From NCBI GenBank assembly GCA_016937945.1, contig JAFGVP010000006.1, positions 16,899-80,898 of the forward strand: DNA of 64,000 bases. Reading direction: 5' to 3'. This DNA comes from Pontiellaceae bacterium. Its GTDB lineage: Bacteria > Verrucomicrobiota > Kiritimatiellia > Kiritimatiellales > Pontiellaceae. Within the stretch, counting starts at the first letter, position 1, and every line of letters starts with the position of its first letter. The translations under genes and the position numbers were made by a program. Below the pieces are notes generated by a model. The model was not told the origin of the DNA, did not search any database, and worked only from the letters and a program-made list of their open reading frames with translations. This document shows positions 53,814 through 64,000 of this stretch, piece after piece.

Positions 53814-56800
53814 TCAGGCAGAGGCTGTGTCGGAGAGGAGCGATGTAATCCGGGCCGCGGCCGCAGCCAGCTGATATTTTTCAACGAGTTCAAGGATCTC
53901 TTCGGCCGCCTCCGTCTGCCCCGTCTGAGAGAGATAGCGAGAGGCCCGTCCAAGCAGTTCTTCCGGCGGCCGCCGGTGCCGTTCCAGCAGGGCGGTAATT
54001 TGTTCAAGTATTTTCGGGCTTACTTCCGGGCCGGCGGCCTCGAACATTTTATACTCGGGGACCTGTTCCAGTCCGCTGAGCATTTCCCTGAGGCTGGCAT
54101 CAAATTCCTGCAAGGCCTCTTTCGAAAGGCCGGTATCGCTCTTGATTTCGATTTCAGCCTGTATGGCGGCTTCATAAAGTCGCAGTGCGCCAAAGGTTCC
54201 GGCCAGGCCTTTCAGTGTGTGAAGCTCTCGCCTGGTGTGTTCATCTGTCTTTTCACGAAGGGTTAGGGGGAGGTCCGAAAAGCGGGAGCCGAAGGTTTTA
54301 CGAAGGTTCCAAAGATGTTTGTGTAGATTGCTCTTCAGTCTCATTCGGGCATTTTTCATGTCGAATCCGACAATCGTATCCGGCAACCCGGCCGGCGGCT
54401 CAGGCGCTTGCGCCGGGGCGTGTATCCGGTGTGATGATGGCGCTTTTCTATGCAGGTATCGGCTCATTTCCCGGAACAGGTCTTCCTGATCAATCGGTTT
54501 GCTGACGTGAACGTTCGCTCCGGCTTCCTTTGCGCGCTGACGGTCTTCGGCGGTTGCCGCCGCAGACAGGGCGACGATCGGGAGATCCGGATGGGTTTTT
54601 CGAATGGTTCGGATTGCTTCGTAGCCATCCATGACCGGCATCTGAAGGTCCATCAAAATCAGGTCAAAGCCGTTTTCCTGCACTTTCCGGACGGCCTCTC
54701 TTCCGTTCGGCACCAGAGCAATGCTGACGCCGGTCGGCTCCATCAGTCCGATGGCAACCTGCTGGTTCATATCATTGTCTTCCGCCATCAGGATGGTGTA
54801 GCGGGAGAAATCCGGAAATTCCTGCGATGCGGGATGGTTCTGTTCCACAATCGGGCAATGGCCGGTTGGCAGATCCAGATCAAAGTAAAAGCGGGAACCC
54901 CTGCCTGGTTCCGAGTCGACATGCAGTTCCCCTCCGAGCATGCGGGTCAGGCGATTGCTGATGACCAGCCCTAATCCGGTCCCGCCGTATTTGCGGGTGG
55001 TGGACATGTCGGACTGGGAAAACGGCTGGAAGAGAACGGCCATGTTTTCCGGGCTGATGCCGATGCCGGTGTCCCGAACCTCAAAGTGGATTCTGCATCC
55101 GGCATGATCATCCAGCTCACCCGGCGCGGCGGATACGGAAAGTTCGACGAATCCGTCATGCGTGAACTTGACGGCATTGCCTAGCAGGTTAAGCAGCACC
55201 TGACCAAGGCGAAGCCGATCGGTTTTGACGGCGTCCGGAAGTTCGGGATCAATCGTGAATTTCAGCTCCAGCGCTCTTTCGCCTGACTGGGGCTCAATGA
55301 TTGCTTTGAGTTCGTTAAGGAACGGGATCAAAGCCACATCGATCACTTCCGGCTCAACCTTGCCGGCCTCGATCTTTGAGAAGTCCAGAATGTCGTTAAT
55401 GATGGAGAGCAGCATGTGCGATGCAGTCTTGGTCTGTTCTATATATTTTTTCTGGATCTCGCTGAGTTCCGTGCGCCGGAGTAACTGGTTCATGCCGATG
55501 ATGGAATTCAGTGGTGTCCTGATTTCGTGCGACATATTGGCGAGGAAGTCGGATTTAACCTGATTGGCCGCGCGCGCCTCTTCCATCAGCTGGTTGGATT
55601 TTTCCATCTCCTCCTTCAGCCGCTGTTCCTGCAGTTTTCGATCGGTAATGTCAAAAAAGACTTCCATCAGGACGTCTTCGCCATTGTAGTTGATCATGAT
55701 GACACTCTTCAGAACGCATACGTCCTGATTCAGGGAAATGGTTTTTTCCGCAAAGTAGACGCCATTCTTGCCTTGGTCGATGATCGGGCAGGATTCAAAC
55801 TCCGAGTCGCAGAAGGCCGCCCTGCATTCTCGCCCCAGAAACCGCCGGTTCGCCTCTTCAGGCGTGGAGCAGCCCAGAATGCGGGCCGCTTCCTGATTGA
55901 GTTCGATGATTCGTTTCTGCTTGTTGATGAGCGCCACGCCCAGCGGAAGATTATCCACGATGGATTTCATCGAAAGGGCGGTTCGCTTCTGCTCCTCTTC
56001 CAGCGCGACCATCTGGGTGATGTCCAGCTTGACGGAGACATAGTTGATAATCTCTCCGCGTGCGTTGCGCACCGGCGAGATGACGACCTGTTCATAGAAA
56101 AGGCTTCCGTCCTTGCGTTTATTACACAATCGGTCGGACCAGACATCACCGGCTGTAATAGTTCCCCAGAGATCCTCAAAGACATGTTCCGGTGTTTCAT
56201 CGGATTTGATGACGCTGGGTTTGCAGCCGATGACTTCGTCGTATTCATAGCCGGAAATCTTAAGGAATGCCGGATTCACATATTCGATCGTTCCATCGAG
56301 ATCCGTAATGACAATGGCGGAAGGATTCTGTTCAACCAGAGTGGAGAGGCGGCGGTTCTGCGTTTCGGTTTCCTGCTGCTTCTTCAAGATAAGAAAAATT
56401 TTGTAGGAGATGACCAGTGCGACGCCGACCACGAAGATGTTGGCCACAATGTTGACGAGCAGAACAATGGTCTGTACGCGGTCCCGGATCTGTCTGATTT
56501 CAGCAAGTGTGGCTTTGTTGCTTTCGCGAATATCGTAGAAGACCTTATTGGCGCTTTCCGTAAGGCGGTGCAGGAGTGCTTCGGTCTGGAGCTCGGTCAG
56601 CCTCAGGGTCGGGTTTTTAGTGCTTCGATCGGCGATCGACTCAAGCACCAGAGTTTCTGTTTCTGAAATCCGGTCCTGCAGTTCATCGAGCTTGGGCTCG
56701 ATATCAATCTGGTAGATGGAGGTTTTGTGCTTGGCTTCAGCTCTGTAGTCAATGGTTTCGGAGATGACGTCCTTGTCGTAGAAGTTGACCAGTTGCTCAT

Positions 56801-57158
56801 GGGTGTAGCTGCCTCCATGTTCCAGCACCTTCAGTGCCTGATTGATTTCGGAGCAGGTGGCCCGGAGCTGTCCGGTGTAGAGCGCGACGCTCTTGTTGTT
56901 TTCGCAGTCGAGGAGCCGGCGGTAGTCCACGCTGATATCCTTCAGCATGCCGACCATGACTTCGGCCAGCTTGCCCTGAGCCAGCCGGTTTTCAATCTCG
57001 CGGTCAGCGGGCTCGTAGTAGTTTGCGCGGGCAAAACGTCCGGTGCTGAGAATGCCCGTTGCAACGATGATGATCATCGCCACATGGGTGATGATCATTT
57101 GAATAATCGGCTCGGCAAGAAATGATCTGAGTACCCGATATTTCATTCCTGAATCCAT
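53814..57158 (-). CDS. Large hybrid sensor histidine kinase with PAS, receiver and HPt domains
   Basis: An 1114-aa kinase. Transmembrane helices at about 20-38 and 230-256 flank a helical periplasmic domain with YRAEAKHKTSIYQIDIEP. PAS domains follow at 270-385 (NPSAIVITDLDGTIEYVNPA) and 395-510. HisKA has His544 in [15 protein letters not shown], ATPase motifs NAVKFT, DTGIGI and GTGLGLVIS, a receiver with Asp837 in LILMDLQMPVMDG, and a C-terminal HPt domain with His980 in RRELHTLKGLAGTFG. All phosphorelay steps but the output regulator are in one chain. It follows a binding-lipoprotein gene by 15 bp. Confidence 0.93.
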   Translation of the reverse strand: MDSGMKYRVLRSFLAEPIIQMIITHVAMIIIVATGILSTGRFARANYYEPADREIENRLAQGKLAEVMVGMLKDISVDYRRLLDCENNKSVALYTGQLRATCSEINQALKVLEHGGSYTHEQLVNFYDKDVISETIDYRAEAKHKTSIYQIDIEPKLDELQDRISETETLVLESIADRSTKNPTLRLTELQTEALLHRLTESANKVFYDIRESNKATLAEIRQIRDRVQTIVLLVNIVANIFVVGVALVISYKIFLILKKQQETETQNRRLSTLVEQNPSAIVITDLDGTIEYVNPAFLKISGYEYDEVIGCKPSVIKSDETPEHVFEDLWGTITAGDVWSDRLCNKRKDGSLFYEQVVISPVRNARGEIINYVSVKLDITQMVALEEEQKRTALSMKSIVDNLPLGVALINKQKRIIELNQEAARILGCSTPEEANRRFLGRECRAAFCDSEFESCPIIDQGKNGVYFAEKTISLNQDVCVLKSVIMINYNGEDVLMEVFFDITDRKLQEQRLKEEMEKSNQLMEEARAANQVKSDFLANMSHEIRTPLNSIIGMNQLLRRTELSEIQKKYIEQTKTASHMLLSIINDILDFSKIEAGKVEPEVIDVALIPFLNELKAIIEPQSGERALELKFTIDPELPDAVKTDRLRLGQVLLNLLGNAVKFTHDGFVELSVSAAPGELDDHAGCRIHFEVRDTGIGISPENMAVLFQPFSQSDMSTTRKYGGTGLGLVISNRLTRMLGGELHVDSEPGRGSRFYFDLDLPTGHCPIVEQNHPASQEFPDFSRYTILMAEDNDMNQQVAIGLMEPTGVSIALVPNGREAVRKVQENGFDLILMDLQMPVMDGYEAIRTIRKTHPDLPIVALSAAATAEDRQRAKEAGANVHVSKPIDQEDLFREMSRYLHRKAPSSHRIHAPAQAPEPPAGLPDTIVGFDMKNARMRLKSNLHKHLWNLRKTFGSRFSDLPLTLREKTDEHTRRELHTLKGLAGTFGALRLYEAAIQAEIEIKSDTGLSKEALQEFDASLREMLSGLEQVPEYKMFEAAGPEVSPKILEQITALLERHRRPPEELLGRASRYLSQTGQTEAAEEILELVEKYQLAAAAARITSLLSDTASA

Positions 57159-57173
57159 TCCACTGAATAATTC

Positions 57174-57995
57174 CTAATCAAAATATAATCCGTGTTTCCT
57201 GAAAATTTCATGGCCCTCATCAGAAGAGGCCAGTTCCATAATTGCCCGGCAGATCCCCGGATATTCGGTAAATTCAAGCATGCCGATAATCAGGCTTTTG
57301 GGCTTCGCAAGCTGTGGATCGATTTCAACAACATCGACGAAGTCGGCGTTGTCGCCCCAGGTGGAGGTGGCATACCAGTTGATTCCGACATCGGCCTGTC
57401 CGTTTTTGACGGCCTTCAGGATATCCTTCGAGTCCGTGGCCAGAATCATGGCGTTATTGATCACTTCTCCGAAAATTCCGGCCCGTTCGAGAATTACTTT
57501 GGCTTCCTTGCCAATACTGCCGGCATCCGGATCACCGATAATGACTCCATACCGCGGATCGGCCAGAAGCTTAAGGTCTGACGTAAAACCGTTGGGATTG
57601 CCTTTGTGAACCAACAGAACGGCTTTGTTTTGGCCGACATATACACGCTCCCTCACCAGTCCCGGATGCTCCTCGTCTATGACGGTGTAATAGCGTTCCG
57701 ACCCCGGCAGATAAAGATCGCCGGTCTGGTTGTGCAGGATGGATTTGAGCAGGTTGCCCGAACCGCCTTTCGTGATGCGGATCTGGCATCCGTACTGCTC
57801 TTCGATAATCCCGGAAATTTCCGTCATAGGAGCAATCATGGTAATACCGCAATAAATCAGCAGCTCCTTGCGGGGCGCTGTGCCGCCGGTAATCGGCTTG
57901 GTTTCTGATTCTTTGCTGCATCCCGCAATACACATGACCATTGCGGAAAATCCAGCAACACGGCCCATCCATCGGTTATTCGATGCGAAATTCAT
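57174..57995 (-). CDS. Substrate-binding lipoprotein (ModA/PstS-like) paired with sensor kinase
   Basis: A 273-aa periplasmic-binding-protein-fold lipoprotein. The signal ends MCIAGC with lipidated Cys26. Body motifs resemble molybdate/tungstate or phosphate receptors: LLIYCGITMIAPMTEI, KGGSGNLLKSIL, GDLYLPGSERYY and VLLVHKGNPNGF, then ADVGINWYATSTW. No permease or ATPase gene lies nearby; the large hybrid kinase starts 15 bp later. It is likely a ligand-presenting subunit for that kinase. The ATG at 57995 (MNFASNNRWMG) follows GAGG; 58067 is less likely. Confidence 0.83.
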   Translation of the reverse strand: MNFASNNRWMGRVAGFSAMVMCIAGCSKESETKPITGGTAPRKELLIYCGITMIAPMTEISGIIEEQYGCQIRITKGGSGNLLKSILHNQTGDLYLPGSERYYTVIDEEHPGLVRERVYVGQNKAVLLVHKGNPNGFTSDLKLLADPRYGVIIGDPDAGSIGKEAKVILERAGIFGEVINNAMILATDSKDILKAVKNGQADVGINWYATSTWGDNADFVDVVEIDPQLAKPKSLIIGMLEFTEYPGICRAIMELASSDEGHEIFRKHGLYFD

Positions 57996-58315
57996 AATAT
58001 CCTCATATTTATTGTCTGACTGTAAGCAGATTGAAGGCCAGCTGGCCTCGGAAACAGCCTTTTGCAAGAATCAGCCAACCATTTCGAATCAGGCGGGCGG
58101 ATAAAAAGATTGGCTGGTGCGACGCGCGACTCTTTAACGGGAGCAGTGCTCTAATTCCGATGAGGAGATCTGGAGCAACATCGCAGAATCCAGACTTTTG
58201 GAAGAAGAAGCGTCGGAAGGAAAAACAATTATCGGGTACTGCGAATGGAATAAAGGCTTTCAATAGGGTGTGTGCCGGTTATCGTGAAGCAGATTTAGAT
58301 CCTTGAGGAGCCGAA
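57996..58315. other. Divergent intergenic region
   Basis: The 320 bp between the divergent binding-lipoprotein and HAD phosphatase genes. It should contain both promoters. Short open frames on each strand (58031-58306 plus, 58009-58263 minus) lack ribosome sites and family features. No strong hairpin seen. Confidence 0.5.
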
Positions 58316-59104
58316 ATGGAAAATCTGCGGAACAAGAAGGCGTTCATCTGCGACATGGACGGGGTGATTTATCATGGAAAAAACCTGCTCCCCGGAGTAA
58401 AGGAATTTGTCGAGTGGCTGCAGTCGGAAGCAAAAAAGTTTCTCTTCCTCACCAACAGCAGCGCGAAAACCCTGCGGGAACTGAGTCAGAAGCTGGCCCG
58501 CATGGGGCTGGATGTGGATGAATCGCATTTCTATACCAGCGCGCGGGCGACGGCCGCTTTTCTGGCCAGCCAGAAGCCGCATGGTTCGGCGTATGTGATC
58601 GGCGACGCCGGAATCATTAATGCCCTTTATGATGAGGGCTATTCGATGAACGACACCAATCCTGATTATGTGGTGGTGAGCGAGAGCGATAATTATGACT
58701 ATGCGCGCATCTGCCACGCCACCAAGCTGGTGCTCGAAGGCGCAAAACTGATCGGCACCAATCCGGACCTGACCGGGCCGATCGAAGGCGGGCAGATTAT
58801 TCCGGCGACGGGCGCGCTGCTGGCGCCGATCGAGCTGGCGACCGGCTGCAAGGCCTATTGTGTCGGGAAGCCCAATCCGCTCATGATGCGCAATGCCCTG
58901 AAAAAGCTGGAGTGTCCACGCGAGGTTACAGCGATTGTCGGCGACCGGATGGATACGGATATGATTGCAGGGATCGAGGCGGAGATTACCACCGCGCTGG
59001 TGCTCAGTGGCGTCAGCACACGCGAAAACATCACCCGTTTTGCCTATCGGCCCGATTATATTCTGGACGGCGTCGGCGATATTGTTCCGTCTGAAAACCA
59101 ATGA
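58316..59104 (+). CDS. HAD-IIA family phosphatase (NagD-like)
   Basis: A 262-aa haloacid dehalogenase-superfamily phosphatase with a type IIA cap. Motif I is FICDMDGVIYHG with nucleophile and acid Asp, motif II LFLTNSS, and motif IV VGDRMDTDM; the substrate-specificity part includes GKPNPLMMRNAL. Members act on small phosphates such as nucleotides or sugar phosphates. GAGGAG lies before the ATG. It overlaps the DUF2293 gene by four bases. Confidence 0.9.
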   Translation: MENLRNKKAFICDMDGVIYHGKNLLPGVKEFVEWLQSEAKKFLFLTNSSAKTLRELSQKLARMGLDVDESHFYTSARATAAFLASQKPHGSAYVIGDAGIINALYDEGYSMNDTNPDYVVVSESDNYDYARICHATKLVLEGAKLIGTNPDLTGPIEGGQIIPATGALLAPIELATGCKAYCVGKPNPLMMRNALKKLECPREVTAIVGDRMDTDMIAGIEAEITTALVLSGVSTRENITRFAYRPDYILDGVGDIVPSENQ

Positions 59105-59802
59105 AACGGCCGGAAGATGAAACGCTGCTGGTAACGTCGTCGCCCAGTCCGCACCACCGCTTTGTCTGGGATAAGCAGGGGAGCCGTCTGGATATTCCTC
59201 CGGGCTGGGCGTGTCTGAAACCGGGCGATGCCGCCGTGACCAAGACGGTGAAAAGCCTGGGGCCGAGCTGGACCGCAACCCGTAAAAAAGGACGGAAGAC
59301 CTTTTCCGATGGCGTATGGGCGCCGGCGGAAAATATTGAAACGGCGCGCCGGATGGTCGCCGAAAAACGGGCGGCACCCGATTATGAAAAAAAGCAGGAA
59401 GCGGCCGCTCGGCGGAGAGAAAAAAGGCAGTCGGAATATGAATCGGCCTTTTATACGGCGCTGCTGGAGTGGCTGAATTTTCATCCGCGGTATCATGCGA
59501 TGGCCGAAGCGATGGCGCGGCGGGTTTGTGAACACTCGGTCCCGGTCGGCAGCGGCACGGTGGCGCGCACGGAACGGATTCCGATCGAGGAACGAGCGGC
59601 CGCGGCCGTGATCGCCTGGATGCGGCATCAGACGACCGCCTATGATTCCATGCATATTCCGTTGGTGAAAGGACGTCGGCGCGAGATCCGGCGCGAGCTG
59701 GCGGCGCAGTCGAAAAAAGTGCTCGCGAACTATCGCGCGGGAACGCCGGTGGATTTTTCCATCTGTCCGCTGGCTCGTGCACTCTCGGCGCTGGAACCGT
59801 AA
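59101..59802 (+). CDS. DUF2293 domain protein
   Basis: A 233-aa protein with a C-terminal DUF2293 domain: VAGIV-type helix missing, but ERAAAAVIAWMRHQTTAYDS, MHIPLVKGRRREIRREL and AQSKKVLANYR are the family block. The N-terminal half is basic (KRPEDETLLVTSSPSPHHRF, WTATRKKGRKTF) and could bind nucleic acid. Function unknown. It overlaps the HAD gene by four bases and ends one base before the convergent recQ stop. Confidence 0.78.
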   Translation: MKRPEDETLLVTSSPSPHHRFVWDKQGSRLDIPPGWACLKPGDAAVTKTVKSLGPSWTATRKKGRKTFSDGVWAPAENIETARRMVAEKRAAPDYEKKQEAAARRREKRQSEYESAFYTALLEWLNFHPRYHAMAEAMARRVCEHSVPVGSGTVARTERIPIEERAAAAVIAWMRHQTTAYDSMHIPLVKGRRREIRRELAAQSKKVLANYRAGTPVDFSICPLARALSALEP

Positions 59803-59803
59803 A

Positions 59804-61717
59804 TTATTCCGTGAGCGCATCCAGCAGGGACTGGAAGGGAATCGAACTGCAACTGCCGAAATGCGGGTTGCCGCGGAGCGCACGTTCGGCGGTGACGGCC
59901 GGTGAGTTGAGTCCGCAGAGAAACCGTGCCTGTTGGCGTGGTCGGCCGAGTGCGGCGGGATATCGTTGCGCGAGCCGGTTGATTGCTTCGATCGCTTCGG
60001 GGTTTATCGTGGAAGACCGGCGTTCGGGGAGCGTGGCCGGTGCATCGCCGAGACATATTCCGCAGTGGCCGCAGGGTTCGATCGTTTCACCAAAGTAGAC
60101 AAGCAGCCGTTTGGTAAGGCAGGTGGATTGCTGTGCATAGTCAATCATGGCGTGGATGCGGTCGATCTCCATCTGCTCATGCCGAAGGAACAGGAGGGCG
60201 AGCTTTTTTCGCAGTTCGTTCCGGTCGGAATCAGGCTTTAGCAATTTGAACCGCTGGCGGTAACCGGACATCTGGAGGGTGATGGCTCCGTTTTCCTGCA
60301 GGCTTTCGAGGGCGCGCAGAATGACGTCACGTGGCTGGCCGGTTTTGTCGATGGCGGTTTCGATGTCCAGCGTGATCCATTTCCGGGCTTTGGTGCAGGC
60401 GGAGAAGAGCTTCTTTAGAAAGATCCCCTGTTTATCAGAATATCCCGCGAGGATTTCGGCGCTGGAGCGGAGGGCGGTGAAGCGGATTTCGCTATAATAA
60501 TAGCCGTCAAACTGAATGATGCCGAAAAGTTCAAGATGGGTGAGGAGCGTGCTGACAACGAGCGGGCGGATGTCGTGGGTCTGGCTCAGTTCACGGGCGG
60601 TGATATCGATTTCGTCGGCATCGAGGATTTCATTGATGAGCGCGTCGATGGCGGTTTCGTCGGGGGTATCGCCGAAGATAAAGTTTTCGAGGGTGGTGCA
60701 GTCTTCGGAGCAGGCAAAGAGCTCGCAGACGGCAGGCTCCCCATCGCGTCCGGCGCGCCCGGTTTCCTGCAGGTAGCTCTCATAGCCTTTGGCGAGGTGG
60801 TAATGATAGATGTAACGAATATCGGATTTGTCGACCCCCATGCCAAAGGCGATGGTTGCGCAGATAATGGAAATTCCGCCGCTCATGAAGGCGTCTTGTG
60901 TAGCGGTGCGGATTTCTGTTTTAAGGCCGGCGTGATAAGGGGCGGCGTTGAATCCGTTTTCGCAGAGCAATCGGGCTTTTTCCTCGGCATCCTTCTGAAG
61001 GTGGACATAGACGATGGTGGCGCCGGCGGGGCGTTCTTTGAGGCGTCGAAGCAGGAGCGCATCGCGATCCGGTGCGTTACAGGCCGTGACCCGGAATGCG
61101 AGGTTGGGGCGGTAGTAGCCGGTGTTGATGATGTCGGTGGGTAGGATGTTGAAGGCGGCGGCCATATCGTCGGTAACTTTTGGCGTGGCCGTGGCGGTGA
61201 GGGCGAGGACGCGTTCGACCTGCAATGATTTGACGGCCTGTGCCAGTTTCAGGTAGTCGGGGCGGAAGTTGTGTCCCCAGGCGGAAATACAGTGCGCCTC
61301 ATCGACCGCCAGCAGGCTGATCTGCTGCCCGCGGATGAGGTTGAGGAATCGTTCGTTGGTGAGGCGTTCCGGCGAAACAAAGAGCATCTTGAGAGCGCCG
61401 GCGCGAATGGCATTGGAGACTTCGCGATATTTTTCCTCGGTCAGGCTGGAGTCGAGCCGTTCTGCAGCAATGTTTCTGGCCTGCAGCGCATCAATCTGAT
61501 CCTTCATCAGTGCCAGCAGCGGCGATACAATCAGTGTAAGCCCGGGTAGCAGGAGGGCGGTCAGCTGGTAGCAGAGACTTTTACCGGAACCGGTCGGAAA
61601 AATAGCGGCGGCGCTGCGTCCGGCGCGCAGAATTTCGATCGTTTCTTCCTGGCCGGGGCGGAAGGCGTCGAAGCCGAATGATGACTTGAGAAGGGATGCA
61701 GGAGATCGTGAACTCAT
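59804..61717 (-). CDS. recQ: RecQ-family ATP-dependent DNA helicase
   Basis: A 637-aa superfamily 2 helicase. Walker [17 protein letters not shown]-type box [32 protein letters not shown] and the arginine-finger motif VI ([17 protein letters not shown]) are present. The RecQ C-terminal zinc site is CGHCGICLG with an upstream CLTKR. The last 70 residues ([20 protein letters not shown]) are not a typical HRDC. ATG 61717 ([16 protein letters not shown]) is the family start; the frame further upstream is unrelated. Confidence 0.92.
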   Translation of the reverse strand: MSSRSPASLLKSSFGFDAFRPGQEETIEILRAGRSAAAIFPTGSGKSLCYQLTALLLPGLTLIVSPLLALMKDQIDALQARNIAAERLDSSLTEEKYREVSNAIRAGALKMLFVSPERLTNERFLNLIRGQQISLLAVDEAHCISAWGHNFRPDYLKLAQAVKSLQVERVLALTATATPKVTDDMAAAFNILPTDIINTGYYRPNLAFRVTACNAPDRDALLLRRLKERPAGATIVYVHLQKDAEEKARLLCENGFNAAPYHAGLKTEIRTATQDAFMSGGISIICATIAFGMGVDKSDIRYIYHYHLAKGYESYLQETGRAGRDGEPAVCELFACSEDCTTLENFIFGDTPDETAIDALINEILDADEIDITARELSQTHDIRPLVVSTLLTHLELFGIIQFDGYYYSEIRFTALRSSAEILAGYSDKQGIFLKKLFSACTKARKWITLDIETAIDKTGQPRDVILRALESLQENGAITLQMSGYRQRFKLLKPDSDRNELRKKLALLFLRHEQMEIDRIHAMIDYAQQSTCLTKRLLVYFGETIEPCGHCGICLGDAPATLPERRSSTINPEAIEAINRLAQRYPAALGRPRQQARFLCGLNSPAVTAERALRGNPHFGSCSSIPFQSLLDALTE

Positions 61718-61790
61718 GGGCAATGAATGGCAAAGCTCCGGTAGATCCGCAAGCATTAAGATTGATAAAGAGTTGATTGGGCGTTCATCA

Positions 61791-61818
61791 AAAAAGCGCC
61801 CCCTAAGGGACGCTTTTT
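61791..61818 (-). terminator. Intrinsic terminator after the phosphofructokinase gene
   Basis: A stem with AAAAAGCG at 61791-61798 pairing with CGCTTTTT at 61811-61818, one mismatch and a C/G upper stem. A T-run follows on the minus strand. It ends the phosphofructokinase transcript before recQ, and it may act in both directions. Confidence 0.85.
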
Positions 61819-61870
61819 GATGCAGGGAACGTGATGCGTGTGTTTTTTCACGCATCAACGGTCACTTTTC

Positions 61871-63097
<1,227 letters not shown>

Positions 63098-63624
63098 GAT
63101 ACTTCCTTTCGGTTCAAGTTGTTGAAAATGAACGGGGAATAATGGGAATCCTTCCGGAAAACGCAAGCGGCAAGTTGTGCAAACCCATCGGCTAGGCTTC
63201 TGTTGTGCACATATGAAACAGAGGTGAATGAAATGAGAAACAATAAATTGAAATGTTACTCAGGTTAATACGGTGTGATGGAGTCTGGGTGATAATGTGC
63301 CGTAAATGACATGAATATAACATTTAATGAAAAAATGAGCGGCAAAATCACCTTAAGGCATAAAGAATGCTTATTTTCAGGCTTGCGAGAATATGCGGCC
63401 TTTTGGCTTATTGTTTCAGGGTCAAAACAGGTCACCTGTTGCACAGAATTCAGGCTTCAGCGGCCAGAGATACGTTAGGAATTTCTTATAAAAAGCGGGC
63501 TGTTTAGTCCGCTTTACTAATAAATTCAATGAATAAACAGGTTTCCCATCAGCGTTCAGAAGGTGTAGAACCCCGTGTTGGTGAGAAGCTTGAAATGTAA
63601 TAAAAATAGCTTTAAGATACAAAT
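63098..63624. other. AT-rich intergenic region
   Basis: A 527-bp stretch clearly richer in A and T than the rest of the window. A minus-strand hairpin with T-run lies at 63492-63515 (see terminator). A 73-codon minus frame (63422-63643) spans that hairpin, lacks a ribosome site and is not accepted. The left part must carry the phosphofructokinase promoter. Nothing else recognised. Confidence 0.5.
63492..63515 (-). terminator. Candidate intrinsic terminator in AT-rich region
   Basis: AAAGCGG (63492-63498) and CCGCTTT (63509-63515) form a 7-bp stem with 10-base loop; on the minus strand the stem runs into TTTTTAT. It would end a transcript entering from the right. No minus-strand gene is seen to its right before the window end. 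Confidence 0.6.
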
Positions 63625-63939
63625 ATGAATTATTTTGCGGCAAAGAGAAAGCTTACTTCGGGCATGTGGCTTCTGGGAAGTTCAGGGGTTATTCTGGCTG
63701 TGCTTTATTTTGCGGCCTCACATGGTGAGCGATCGGGCCAAAACAGTAATGTTCTTGGATCTACAATGTTGATCCTGCTCGGAATTGCCATATTCGGATG
63801 GGCCGGGTTGCTGGCCGCTTTTGGTTGGGTTAATCACCTCCAATACCGAGAAAAGCACAACTATCACGAAGTCCGTGCGAAAAGAAATGAAAAAGCCGCT
63901 TCGCAGGCTGCTGCCCGCAATCTTACGGAGTCCGCGTGA
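63625..63939 (+). CDS. Small membrane protein, unknown
   Basis: A 104-aa protein with two predicted helices (residues about 14-32, MWLLGSSGVILAVLYFA, and 46-68, STMLILLGIAIFGWAGLLAAF) and a charged, Ala-rich tail (REKHNYHEVRAKRNEKAA). Codon use looks bacterial, but the ribosome site is weak and it lies in an AT-rich stretch. No family recognised. Confidence 0.55.
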   Translation: MNYFAAKRKLTSGMWLLGSSGVILAVLYFAASHGERSGQNSNVLGSTMLILLGIAIFGWAGLLAAFGWVNHLQYREKHNYHEVRAKRNEKAASQAAARNLTESA

Positions 63940-64000
63940 TCGGCAGATTTCAACCTCATAAAAGCCGCCATGGAGATTTGAATGCTATTAAAGGTTGTCC

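Noticed and set aside
58009..58306. Overlapping short open frames on both strands in the lipoprotein/HAD gap
   Set aside because: No ribosome sites or domain features; more likely promoter DNA.
63422..63643. 73-codon minus-strand open frame in AT-rich tail
   Set aside because: Spans a likely terminator hairpin, overlaps the start of the plus-strand membrane protein and has no ribosome site or family match.

Overview
The window is a dense, GC-rich (high fifties by eye) bacterial chromosome segment with about 62 protein genes, many overlapping by 1-17 bases or ending in overlapping convergent stop codons. No rRNA, tRNA, CRISPR array, transposase or phage gene is visible. The cell looks Gram-negative: it has an LpxL/HtrB-type acyltransferase, lipoprotein lipoboxes, a SlyX-like protein and CvpA. 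The metabolism looks anaerobic or oxygen-tolerant anaerobic: class III ribonucleotide reductase, rubrerythrin, KatG with OxyR, PPi-type phosphofructokinase, and a large ferredoxin/Mrp-ATPase operon. An SHD1-domain secreted protein, DUF4139 proteins, DUF1573 and GC-rich RTAGGPPA-type repeats point to the PVC superphylum, most likely Kiritimatiellota/Verrucomicrobiota. That placement is inference from gene content, not a phylogenetic result.

Layout. 1-3.5 kb: divergent katG (cut by the window edge) and oxyR, a secreted SHD1 protein and ppnP. 3.6-8.7 kb: DUF429 protein, a degenerate secreted nuclease-fold protein, an ABC exporter overlapping pyruvate kinase, and slyX. 8.8-11.9 kb: twin PAS-PP2C phosphatases and a DUF1573 protein. 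11.9-15.9 kb: nrdD, a glutaredoxin-like gene and nrdG, with an NrdR box upstream. 16-20.8 kb: CvpA, AEC transporter, an ATPase/NUDIX pair, a free-standing NFACT-R domain, GGACT and ACT-domain proteins. 20.9-25.4 kb: a solute-binding lipoprotein with a hybrid histidine kinase, then two unknown small genes. 25.4-32.9 kb: mutL, a nitroreductase, and an ECF sigma factor operon with an anti-sigma factor fused to DUF4139 and two further DUF4139 proteins. 33-39.2 kb: serS, ABM monooxygenase, acyltransferase, dnaE.

39.4-49.8 kb holds the most distinctive feature: fourteen co-directional genes starting at a 16-bp palindrome and ending at a strong terminator. They encode a DUF134 regulator, DUF5320 protein, two NifX/NifB-like proteins, DUF89 protein, two MinD-type ATPases with inserted ferredoxin domains, a NifU-like scaffold, a metallo-beta-lactamase-fold protein, an Mrp ATPase, a flavodoxin-ferredoxin protein, a BASS/ACR3-type transporter with CBS domains, a CoA-disulfide-reductase/rhodanese fusion and a DUF302 protein. 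This resembles the MinD/Mrp/NifX clusters of anaerobes but carries a transport and thiol-sulfur module.

49.9-64 kb: ruvC, acyl-ACP thioesterase, Xaa-Pro aminopeptidase, rubrerythrin, a second solute-binding lipoprotein/hybrid kinase pair, a HAD phosphatase, DUF2293, recQ, PPi-type PFK, and an AT-richer stretch with one small membrane protein. Themes that recur are redox and oxidative-stress handling and signal transduction; two sensor kinases each sit next to a substrate-binding protein with no permease.
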